Below are positions 1-5,659 of a stretch of 8,215 bases of DNA, piece by piece. The stretch is from Halanaerobiales bacterium (GTDB lineage: Bacteria; Bacillota_F; Halanaerobiia; Halanaerobiales; DTU029), in assembly GCA_016278415.1 (NCBI GenBank), contig JADQBV010000103.1, forward strand, positions 1 through 8,215, in the 5' to 3' direction. Each line of letters opens with the position of its first letter. Positions within the stretch are counted from its first letter, which is position 1. The translations under genes were made by a program, and so were the position numbers. The notes beneath the pieces were generated by a model that was given only the letters and a program-made list of their open reading frames with translations, ran no database searches and had not been told where the DNA came from.

Positions 1-913
1 TAATACCCTGGAACGTTCCAAAGCCCATTACTAATATTCCAAAAAGAACAGCAGCGGCTGACGAATAACCAATCTTGGTTATCGCAGAACCAAAGGCATT
101 CCTATAGATAAATGTAGTAACAACATCTGTTGCAAAAGATGGCCCACCACCCGTCATAGCAACAACAATATCAAATACTTTCAAAGAATTTACAATACCT
201 AATAAACTTACAATAATAATAATCGGTTTCAAGACAGGAATAGTTATTTTAGTAAAAGACTGCCATCCATTTGCACCATCTACCTCAGCGGCTTCATAAA
301 GTTCAGTAGGTATAGACTGTAATCCAGCCAACCAATATACAATATACTGTCCAGCCATATGCCATACCTCTACAAGTACTACTGCCCATAACGCTGTAGA
401 AGACTGACCAAGGAAATCTATTGTCCCCAAATTAAAATTAGTTAAAACTTCATTTACTGGTCCATTCCACGGAGCTAAGATAAAAGTCATTACAACACCA
501 ATAATAGCTGTACTTGAAACAACCGGCAAGAAAAACATAGCCCTATAAAAGTTTGAACCCTTTAACTTTTTATTATTTAGTATCCAGGCTATAAATAATG
601 ATAATGGAAGTTTAAGTAAATTTTGCCAGATAACATACTGAGCAGTATTACTAAGGGAATTCCAGAAGTAACCGTCTTTTAGTATATCTATATAATTTCG
701 TAAACCTACCCAATATGTCGGCCAACTTCCAAATCCGTCCCACTGGAAAAAAGAATAATAAACACTCCCCATTATAGGCCATAAAATAAACATTGTATAT
801 ACGATCAATGATGGTGCAAGGAAAAGATAACACCATTTGTATTCCAGCATTCTTTCTTTTAAACTAGCTTTATCAATCCCTTTTGTAGTCAATAGTCCAG
901 TTGACTTTTTCAA
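1..913 (-). CDS. Carbohydrate ABC transporter permease, MalF/UgpA-type (partial, 3' end outside window)
   Basis: One of the two membrane subunits of a binding-protein-dependent sugar importer. The frame is open over 304 codons and runs off the window start; family members are usually about 290-310 residues, so little is missing. The N-terminus is cytoplasmic and charged, followed by a first helix near residues 28-50 and further hydrophobic helices. The diagnostic EAA loop, which docks on the ATPase, is at residues 207-230 (EAAEVDGANGWQ...IPVLKP). MTGGGP at 253-258 is also typical of this family. I chose the TTG at 913 because AGGAGGG (922-928) lies 8 bases upstream; an in-frame GTG at 922 overlaps that site. 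No closer ATG fits, as the next Met is residue 22. The partner permease and binding protein should lie beyond the window start. The sugar cannot be read from the sequence. The family is certain. Confidence 0.95.
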   Translation of the reverse strand, partial: MKKSTGLLTTKGIDKASLKERMLEYKWCYLFLAPSLIVYTMFILWPIMGSVYYSFFQWDGFGSWPTYWVGLRNYIDILKDGYFWNSLSNTAQYVIWQNLLKLPLSLFIAWILNNKKLKGSNFYRAMFFLPVVSSTAIIGVVMTFILAPWNGPVNEVLTNFNLGTIDFLGQSSTALWAVVLVEVWHMAGQYIVYWLAGLQSIPTELYEAAEVDGANGWQSFTKITIPVLKPIIIIVSLLGIVNSLKVFDIVVAMTGGGPSFATDVVTTFIYRNAFGSAITKIGYSSAAAVLFGILVMGFGTFQGI

Positions 914-981
914 AGCTATCACCCTCCTCTCCTCAAATATAATTTTAATGTCTATATTTATATTTATAGATGATTACCTCC

Positions 982-1011
982 CAGAATATTAAATCATATA
1001 TCTATATTCTG
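982..1011 (-). repeat. Inverted repeat in the sugar operon leader
   Basis: Perfect 8-base arms, CAGAATAT (982-989) and ATATTCTG (1004-1011), flank a 14-base spacer. In the minus-strand transcript this lies in the untranslated leader, about 70 bases before the permease start. It is AT-rich and lacks a following T-run, so it is not a convincing terminator. It could be a weak RNA hairpin, a second protein site or chance. Confidence 0.4.
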
Positions 1012-1097
1012 AAAAATAACAATATTAAATAACTAAATTTTATAAAGCTAATTTTGAAGAAAATCATTTCACCGAAAATTATGATTATATGTATTCG

Positions 1098-1111
1098 GTA
1101 AAACGTTTTTC
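1098..1111. promoter_or_regulatory. LacI-family-type operator at the transcription start of the sugar operon
   Basis: The sequence GTAAAACGTTTTTC is a palindrome centred on CG (1104/1105). Six of seven base pairs match and the AAAACGTTTT core is perfect. A central CG with flanking A/T arms is the hallmark of LacI/GalR-family operators. The site begins just downstream of the minus-strand -10 box (1119-1124), over the predicted start point, so bound repressor would block transcription. It lacks the TG...CA outer bases of a CcpA cre site, so a dedicated sugar repressor is more likely than CcpA. The repressor gene is not in the window. Confidence 0.65.
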
Positions 1112-1118
1112 TGGCTTC

Positions 1119-1147
1119 ATATTATCACAAGTATTTATCAAAGTCAA
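1119..1147 (-). promoter_or_regulatory. Promoter of the sugar ABC transporter operon
   Basis: On the minus strand, TTGACT (1142-1147) and TAATAT (1119-1124) are separated by exactly 17 bases. The transcript should begin near 1111, giving an untranslated leader of about 200 bases before the TTG start at 913. The placement directly beside an operator-like palindrome supports the call. Confidence 0.72.
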
Positions 1148-1405
1148 TCCTGATTATATATGAAAATCTAATAATTTATTATTTTAATTTGAGTAAATCT
1201 GCAGAAAAAACATCTTAAATTTAACACTATTTCTCTTCCGCCACTTTTAATTTAACAGATTTCTGTTTATATGTATATACGCATTTTTTTTAATCATGCA
1301 CTATAATTTAAGTATTTTGCTTATATCTAAAATTTTAAAGATAATCTAAAAAAACGTATATAGTTCAGCAATAGAGGTACATAATTTGCTTTATGCAATA
1401 TATAA

Positions 1406-1434
1406 TTGACAATTTGCAAGTTATATATTATAAT
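1406..1434 (+). promoter_or_regulatory. Consensus promoter of the membrane protein-XRE regulator operon
   Basis: TTGACA (1406-1411) and TATAAT (1429-1434) are perfect sigma-A boxes with a 17-base spacer; transcription should start near 1441. The -35 box lies inside the perfect palindrome AATTGaCAATT (1404-1414), and TTGC-5-GCAA (1386-1398) lies just upstream. Since the second gene encodes a DNA-binding protein, these repeats are candidate autoregulatory operators. That role is inferred. Confidence 0.85.
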
Positions 1435-1478
1435 ACAAGTAAATCGGACGGATGCAAAAATTTAATGGAGGGATTTTA

Positions 1479-1937
1479 ATGATAAGCAAGAATGGTGACG
1501 AAAGAATTATCTCAGAAAAACATAAGTTTGGATATCAGGCCTTTAACATAGTCTTTACCCTTTTTTTGATAGACATTTTTATAAAAGCAATTGTTTTAAA
1601 TAGACCAATAACAGAATGGATCGATATTTTTATTATTATTTTAATAGGGTGTTTTTATTTTACTTTCAAATCATATAAAGCAGGTGTACTCGCTATTCTA
1701 AAAAGCAAAAAAAACCTTAAAATAGTTAAAAAGCGTCTACTGATACAAAGCGGGATATCTGCGGTAATATTTACAATAATTAATGTCATTGCAGACTTTA
1801 CTTCTAAAGGAACTATCATCATTCCCGAAAATATAATAAGTGGCTTAGGGTTTTTTGTTTTATTCTATTTCATATTGTATTTCACTATTATAATATCTGA
1901 TAAGAAAGCTAATAAAATGATTGATGATGACAAATAG
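1479..1937 (+). CDS. Small four-helix membrane protein paired with an XRE regulator
   Basis: A 152-residue integral membrane protein of unknown function. Hydrophobic segments lie near residues 21-40, 46-65, 90-107 and 119-139, giving four membrane helices with charged ends (N-terminal ISKNGDERIISEK, C-terminal DKKANKMIDDDK). A lysine-rich loop at about 74-86 is probably cytoplasmic. I chose the ATG at 1479 rather than the in-frame ATG at 1452 because GGAGGG (1467-1472) sits 6 bases before it, whereas the upstream ATG has no site. It is first in a two-gene unit, 20 bases before the regulator gene. Small four-helix proteins beginning with a similar charged 'DER' stretch and followed by a YozG-like HTH gene are common in Bacillota; I recall a DUF6773-like grouping, but that family name is tentative. 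A role as sensor or partner of the regulator is possible but unproven. Confidence 0.85.
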   Translation: MISKNGDERIISEKHKFGYQAFNIVFTLFLIDIFIKAIVLNRPITEWIDIFIIILIGCFYFTFKSYKAGVLAILKSKKNLKIVKKRLLIQSGISAVIFTIINVIADFTSKGTIIIPENIISGLGFFVLFYFILYFTIIISDKKANKMIDDDK

Positions 1938-1957
1938 CAGATAGAGGGGAAGTAATT

Positions 1958-2158
1958 ATGGGTAAAAATATCAAAATGAAAATGGCACGAGTCGAAAAAG
2001 ACTTAACTCAGGAAGAATTGGCCGAAAATGTAGGGGTAACCCGTCAAACTATAGGATTAATTGAAGCAGATAAATACAACCCCACCTTACAATTATGTCG
2101 GGCAATCTGTAAAGCACTTGATAAAACATTAAATGATTTATTCTGGGAGGATGACTAA
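1958..2158 (+). CDS. XRE-family helix-turn-helix transcriptional regulator, 66 residues
   Basis: A minimal Cro/C1-type DNA-binding protein consisting almost only of the HTH domain. The domain spans about residues 6-62; LTQEELAENVGVTRQTI (16-32) supplies helices 2 and 3, and IEADKYNPTLQL follows as in the YozG-like group of tiny regulators. The start at 1958 is preceded by GAGGGGAAG (1944-1952) at a workable distance. An internal Met at residue 7 is a less likely alternative, because family members usually have a few residues before the first helix. It is cotranscribed with the four-helix membrane protein, and no ligand domain is present. It most likely binds as a dimer and probably controls its own promoter, where small palindromes overlap the -35 box. 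There is no clear plus-strand terminator after it; the hairpin at 2181-2203 has its T-run on the other strand. Confidence 0.93.
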   Translation: MGKNIKMKMARVEKDLTQEELAENVGVTRQTIGLIEADKYNPTLQLCRAICKALDKTLNDLFWEDD

Positions 2159-2175
2159 TAACAATATGGGACATG

Positions 2176-2203
2176 AAAAACCTCCCTTAAAGATCAAAGG
2201 AGG
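2176..2203 (-). terminator. Rho-independent terminator of the leuA operon, overlapping the Nudix stop
   Basis: On the minus strand, CCTCCTTT (2196-2203) pairs with AAGGGAGG (2181-2188) across eight pairs, one of them G-U, with a 7-base loop. Five T residues (2176-2180) follow. The Nudix stop codon (2194-2196) lies at the base of the loop, so the last two leucine codons form the 5' arm. No T-run exists for the plus strand, so it should act mainly leftward. Confidence 0.82.
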
Positions 2204-2859
2204 CTTAAAGCAACAAATTCGCGAATTAACTGAGCAGTAATTCCCCAGATAATCTTGTTTTCATATTTATATAGATAAATGGTATATTTTTTACCACCCC
2301 ATGGGCTATGGTATCTTTCGGGCAAACCTAATTTTCTTGATGGCAAATATATTTCTTCATTTCCATCAATATCTTTATATGATGGTTGTATCTCTAATCT
2401 AGCATAATATTTTTCCGGAGGATTTTTTCTGAAATAAGACACTGGTACAGTAAACACCTCTGCAACTTCTCTTTCATCGATATTTAAATCGTCTATATTA
2501 GCTATATCCAACTCTGCAACAAAGGTATCTATTGTTGCCCCCATGGGTGCCACGATTGTATGAAATCTCCCTTTTATATCTATTTCATCCTTGTTTATTC
2601 CCAACTCCTCAATCGTTTCTCTAATAGCTGTATCTTGATAATCTTTATCTATCTTGGGTTCATATTTTCCTCCAGGGAAACATACCTCATTTTCTTGACT
2701 TATCTTTCTTGCTCTTAATTCAAAGAGGAAATGATATTCACCGGCAATATTTATCAAGGATATTAATACTGCTGAATTAAAGTAATTTTCCTCTTTACCT
2801 AAAATATCAGGATAGTCCGGTAGATTTTTTATTACTTTCTCTAGATCATCTCTATTCAT
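2194..2859 (-). CDS. Nudix hydrolase, CoA pyrophosphatase (NudL/YeaB)-like
   Basis: A 221-residue cytoplasmic hydrolase of X-linked nucleoside diphosphates. The Nudix box runs over residues 61-87 (FPGGKYEP...DTAIRETIEELGI), with the metal-binding RETIEEL core at 80-86. The preceding FLFELRARKISQENEVCFPGG (45-64) matches the motif that marks CoA pyrophosphatases, which split CoA to 4'-phosphopantetheine and 3',5'-ADP. The C-terminal IIWGITAQLIREF (203-215) is also typical. The first half of the box carries DKD where classical members have GE, which is seen in this subgroup. The start at 2859 sits 8 bases after AGAGGGGG (2868-2875); the ATG two codons upstream is too close to that site. It is last in the leuA operon, 49 bases after the methyltransferase. 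Class is secure; CoA as substrate is inferred. Confidence 0.88.
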   Translation of the reverse strand: MNRDDLEKVIKNLPDYPDILGKEENYFNSAVLISLINIAGEYHFLFELRARKISQENEVCFPGGKYEPKIDKDYQDTAIRETIEELGINKDEIDIKGRFHTIVAPMGATIDTFVAELDIANIDDLNIDEREVAEVFTVPVSYFRKNPPEKYYARLEIQPSYKDIDGNEEIYLPSRKLGLPERYHSPWGGKKYTIYLYKYENKIIWGITAQLIREFVALSLL

Positions 2860-2908
2860 TATCATTACCCCCTCTGCTTGCTAATTTTTCTTCTTCTCCT
2901 TAATTTAA

Positions 2909-3706
2909 TTATTTCTTAAATGCAAGGACATTTATCCTCCTGAATTGTTCAAAATACCTACCATCACCCTTTGCTGTTCTTGCTATCATCTTATCAACGA
3001 CAATATCTCGAAATTGTTTACGCATCTTCTCATCAGCAATCTTTTTTAAAAAAGGTACTATACAGGGTTGCTCAATCCAGGTTGTTAACATATCTTTATT
3101 AGCAAAAAATTTATCAGCCTTCTGAGGCCATAATTTAGTATTCACATAACTATATTTTTCTAATAATTCCTGGTATTCTTCAAGAGTAGGCATATACCAG
3201 GGCCATCTGAAATCAGTGAAATATCCTGTATATTCAGCCATTTCAATAACTTCTCTCAAGACAAAATTTAAATTCTTACAATTACCGTAAGCAGCAAAGT
3301 TAAACCTTAGATAAGCACCTGATTTTAAAGCCTTATAAGAACTTTCTAATACCTTGCCATGATCATGCACCCAGTGCAGTGCTGCATTAGAAAATATTAT
3401 ATCAAATTTATTGTTGAAATTAAAATTATTTATATCCATTAACCTAAACTCTAGATTATCTCTCATGATTTCAGTGGCAGTATTAAGCATACCCTCTGAA
3501 GAATCTATTCCTATTACAAACCCCTCAGGAACAGATTCTGCAATGCTAGCTGTTAATGAACCATCACCACAACCGAGATCAAGCACCCGCTCATTGCCTT
3601 GAAAATTCAAGTCACCTAAAATAGAATTTCCTAATCTCTGCTGTAGTTCTGCTCCCTCTCTATACTTCTTGCCATCGAAATCAACCTTATCTATTTTCTT
3701 ACTCAC
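2909..3706 (-). CDS. Class I SAM-dependent methyltransferase, trans-aconitate methyltransferase (Tam)-like
   Basis: A 265-residue soluble methyltransferase. SAM-binding motif I is VLDLGCGDGS (41-50), the acidic motif II end is GIDSS (66-70), and FSNAALHWVHDH (105-116) matches the FANASLQW stretch of Tam. The C-terminal part (about 165-265, with FANKDMLTTWIE and FRRINVLAF) follows the Tam layout and length (about 250 residues). Tam methylates trans-aconitate; the related yeast Tmt1 also methylates 3-isopropylmalate. I chose the GTG at 3706 because AGGGG (3715-3719) is 8 bases upstream; an in-frame GTG at 3715 overlaps that site. The start overlaps the leuA stop by 8 bases (GTGAGTAA), implying translational coupling. 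Sterol or quinone-type methylation is an alternative. The fold is certain, the substrate not. Confidence 0.9.
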   Translation of the reverse strand: MSKKIDKVDFDGKKYREGAELQQRLGNSILGDLNFQGNERVLDLGCGDGSLTASIAESVPEGFVIGIDSSEGMLNTATEIMRDNLEFRLMDINNFNFNNKFDIIFSNAALHWVHDHGKVLESSYKALKSGAYLRFNFAAYGNCKNLNFVLREVIEMAEYTGYFTDFRWPWYMPTLEEYQELLEKYSYVNTKLWPQKADKFFANKDMLTTWIEQPCIVPFLKKIADEKMRKQFRDIVVDKMIARTAKGDGRYFEQFRRINVLAFKK

Positions 3707-5270
3707 TGGTATCACCCCTGCCCTCTTCCATAACTATACGATTTACACCGTTTAAATAAGCCAATGCACTAGCCTTAATGATATCAGTATCTATAGCCCT
3801 GGCAGAGTATATTTTATCTTTATATTTCAACTGTATACTAACTCGACCTAGTGCTTCTTTGCCCCTTGAATTACTACTTATTTTATATTCCAATAGTTCA
3901 AGATCAAAACCTGTTATCTTTCTAATCACTGTATAAAGGGCATCAATGGGACCATCTCCCGTAGCACTATCTTTGAATATTTCTTCATCCCTTTTCATTT
4001 GCACAGTTGCAGTAGGAAGTTCTTCATTACTAATAACCTGAGTGGCAATCAGCTCAAACAATTTAATACCCTTATTTCTCTCTCTATAACTGTCCCCTTC
4101 TTTTTCAATCATAAAGTTTTCAACCATATAAAATAAATCATGGTAATATACTTCCTTCTTCTTATCAGCCAAAGTAAGATATTGCTGGAACAATTCAGTA
4201 AAATCTTCTTGCCTTTCAATCTCAAAACCTATTTTACTAAGGGCATTTCTGAAAGCGTGTTTACCAGAACGAGCTGTCAAGACAAGCTCCATCTCTTGAT
4301 AGCCCAGATCTTCTGGATTAACAATTTCATAAACATCCCGGGATTTAAGCAATCCATCCTGATGAATTCCAGAGGAATGAGCAAAGGCATTTTCACCTGT
4401 AATGGCTTTATTAACCTGGACATCAAGTCCCATCAAGTTTGATACCAACTTAGATGTTTTACTGATCTCCATTGGCACTATATCTGTATATGCTTTATAG
4501 TACTCTGGCCTTACTTTAATTCCCATGACTACTTCTTCCAGTGCTGCATTACCGGCCCTTTCACCTATTCCATTAATAGTACATTCTACTCTATCTGCAC
4601 CATTCCTTACTGCTGCCAGTGTATTGGCAGTGGCCATACCCATATCATTATGACAATGAACACTAAGCAAGACTTGGTCGTTAAGATTCTTTAGCCTTTC
4701 ATTTACCCTTTTAATAAGCATACCAAACTCTTCTGGAACAGCATACCCCACAGTATCTGGTATATTAATCACAGTTGCACCTGCCTTTACAACTGCTTCA
4801 ATTGTCTCCCACAAATACTCAAAATCAGACCTGGAGGCATCTTCAGTACTATACTGGACATCAGGGCAAAGGCTTTTGGCATACTTTACAGCCTCTACCC
4901 CTATATCCATAACCTGCTGACGAGACTTACTAAATTTTTTATCCAAATGAACATTAGAAGTACCCAATACAATGTGAATTAACGGCCTTTCCGCATATTT
5001 GACACTCTGGTAAACTGCATCAATATCACTCTGGACCGCCCTGGCCAATGCGGTTATTTTAGGTCCACCATTATTACCAACTTTCCTAGCAATCTCCTTA
5101 ACTGCCTCAAAGTCTCCAGGAGAAGAAGCAGAAAACCCTGCCTCAATCACATCAACCTTAAGTTTACTTAATTGACGAGCCACTTCTAGCTTCTCCTCTA
5201 AATTCAACTTGGCCCCTGGAACCTGCTCACCATCCCTCAATGTAGTATCCAAAACAACTATTCTTCTCAT
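3699..5270 (-). CDS. leuA: 2-Isopropylmalate synthase
   Basis: Condenses acetyl-CoA with 2-oxoisovalerate to give 2-isopropylmalate, the committed step of leucine synthesis, in the cytoplasm. The 523 residues match the full-length LeuA type. The N-terminal TIM barrel starts with LDTTLRDGEQVPGA (7-20, catalytic R12 and metal ligand D13). SVHCHNDMGMATAN (203-216) supplies H205 and H207, and NGIGERAGNAALEE (233-246) the N241 ligand. HSSGIHQDG (298-306) lies in the linker region. The C-terminal regulatory domain, about 395-515, contains SATGDGPIDALY (435-446) and is the usual site of leucine feedback. The ATG at 5270 is preferred, with GAGGAG 8 bases upstream (5279-5284), over an in-frame GTG at 5279. 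A leucine T-box directly precedes it, which argues against a homocitrate or citramalate synthase. The leuB, leuC and leuD genes are not adjacent. Confidence 0.97.
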   Translation of the reverse strand: MRRIVVLDTTLRDGEQVPGAKLNLEEKLEVARQLSKLKVDVIEAGFSASSPGDFEAVKEIARKVGNNGGPKITALARAVQSDIDAVYQSVKYAERPLIHIVLGTSNVHLDKKFSKSRQQVMDIGVEAVKYAKSLCPDVQYSTEDASRSDFEYLWETIEAVVKAGATVINIPDTVGYAVPEEFGMLIKRVNERLKNLNDQVLLSVHCHNDMGMATANTLAAVRNGADRVECTINGIGERAGNAALEEVVMGIKVRPEYYKAYTDIVPMEISKTSKLVSNLMGLDVQVNKAITGENAFAHSSGIHQDGLLKSRDVYEIVNPEDLGYQEMELVLTARSGKHAFRNALSKIGFEIERQEDFTELFQQYLTLADKKKEVYYHDLFYMVENFMIEKEGDSYRERNKGIKLFELIATQVISNEELPTATVQMKRDEEIFKDSATGDGPIDALYTVIRKITGFDLELLEYKISSNSRGKEALGRVSIQLKYKDKIYSARAIDTDIIKASALAYLNGVNRIVMEEGRGDTSE

Positions 5271-5302
5271 AATACTCACTCCTCACTTTTAATTTTAAAC
5301 AC

Positions 5303-5335
5303 AAAAAATCCCCATCTCTATGAAGAGACGAGGAT
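5303..5335 (-). terminator. Regulated terminator of the leucine T-box
   Basis: On the minus strand, ATCCTCGTCTCT (5324-5335) pairs with AGAGATGGGGAT (5308-5319) over 12 pairs, two of them G-U, with loop TCAT and six T residues (5303-5308). Bases 5324-5332 are shared with the antiterminator, so the two structures exclude each other. Confidence 0.93.
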
Positions 5336-5616
5336 ATAATATACTCGTGGTACCACTCTAATTGCCCATTATCCCTTTTGTTATACCTATCAGATATTAT
5401 CCACAGTATAAAAAAGTTATATAAAGACCACTTAATTCAATGGCATTATAACCATCTACCCTTGTAACGTAGGGGAACGTCTTACCCTAATGTTTCAGGC
5501 AGCAGCTCCTGGGTGAGTTCAAAGGTTTATAATATCCGGTTTCCACCAACCACCGGCTCTCTATATATTAAAACACCTTCTAATATTCCCATTCATTGCC
5601 TTTTCTTATGTTATTA
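5303..5616 (-). promoter_or_regulatory. T-box leader, leucine-specific (CUC specifier), controlling leuA
   Basis: A transcription-attenuation leader that senses uncharged tRNA-Leu. The minus-strand RNA shows a stem I region with AGAGAGCCGGTGGTTGG and GGTGGAAACCGG (about 5536-5562). The specifier region GAACUCACC (5512-5520) carries codon CUC (5515-5517, Leu), followed by GAGCTGCTGCCTGAAA. A stem III candidate, GTAAgACGT/ACGTTAC, lies at about 5464-5485. The T-box bulge TGGTACC (5349-5355) is flanked by AGAG and ACGAG, which pair with CTCT and CTCGT (5324-5332) to form the antiterminator. The competing terminator is at 5303-5335. With charged tRNA the terminator forms; with uncharged tRNA transcription proceeds into leuA. 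The Leu specifier agrees with the downstream gene. Confidence 0.95.
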
Positions 5617-5622
5617 AAATAT

Positions 5623-5651
5623 ATATTAACAGATAAGTTTAACTATGTCAA
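5623..5651 (-). promoter_or_regulatory. Promoter of the T-box-leuA operon
   Basis: On the minus strand, TTGACA (5646-5651), a 17-base spacer and TAATAT (5623-5628) with an extended TG two bases before the -10 box. The predicted start is near 5616, giving a T-box leader of normal length. It begins only about 10 bases past the stop codon of the upstream TPR gene, and no terminator separates them, so read-through from that gene would also enter the T-box. Confidence 0.85.
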
Positions 5652-5659
5652 GAAAAATT

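Larger units (their letters stand above)
914..1405. other. Intergenic region without a gene
   Basis: This very AT-rich stretch between divergent transcription units holds the permease ribosome binding site (922-928), the inverted repeat at 982-1011, the operator at 1098-1111 and the minus-strand promoter at 1119-1147. From about 1150 to 1380 I see no coding frame, RNA gene or gene remnant. The only structure there is a short 6+2+6 inverted repeat, AACAGA/TCTGTT, at 1254-1267. Confidence 0.6.

Noticed and set aside
651..836. 61-codon minus-strand open frame
   Set aside because: It lies out of frame inside the ABC permease, whose own frame is open throughout and carries the EAA motif.
1098..1111. 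CcpA cre site
   Set aside because: The central AACGTT-like core fits, but the outer bases are GT and TC instead of TG and CA, so a different LacI-family protein is more likely.
1254..1267. AACAGA-2-TCTGTT inverted repeat as an operator
   Set aside because: It is short, more than 100 bases from either promoter and in a very AT-rich stretch, so chance is likely.
2181..2203. Plus-strand terminator for the HTH operon
   Set aside because: On the plus strand the hairpin is followed by CTTAAAG, with no T-run; the T-run is on the minus strand.
3411..3602. 63-codon plus-strand open frame
   Set aside because: Antisense shadow of the methyltransferase; no ribosome binding site or recognisable protein.
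4140..4442. 100-codon plus-strand open frame
   Set aside because: Antisense shadow of leuA, which is full length and conserved across this part.
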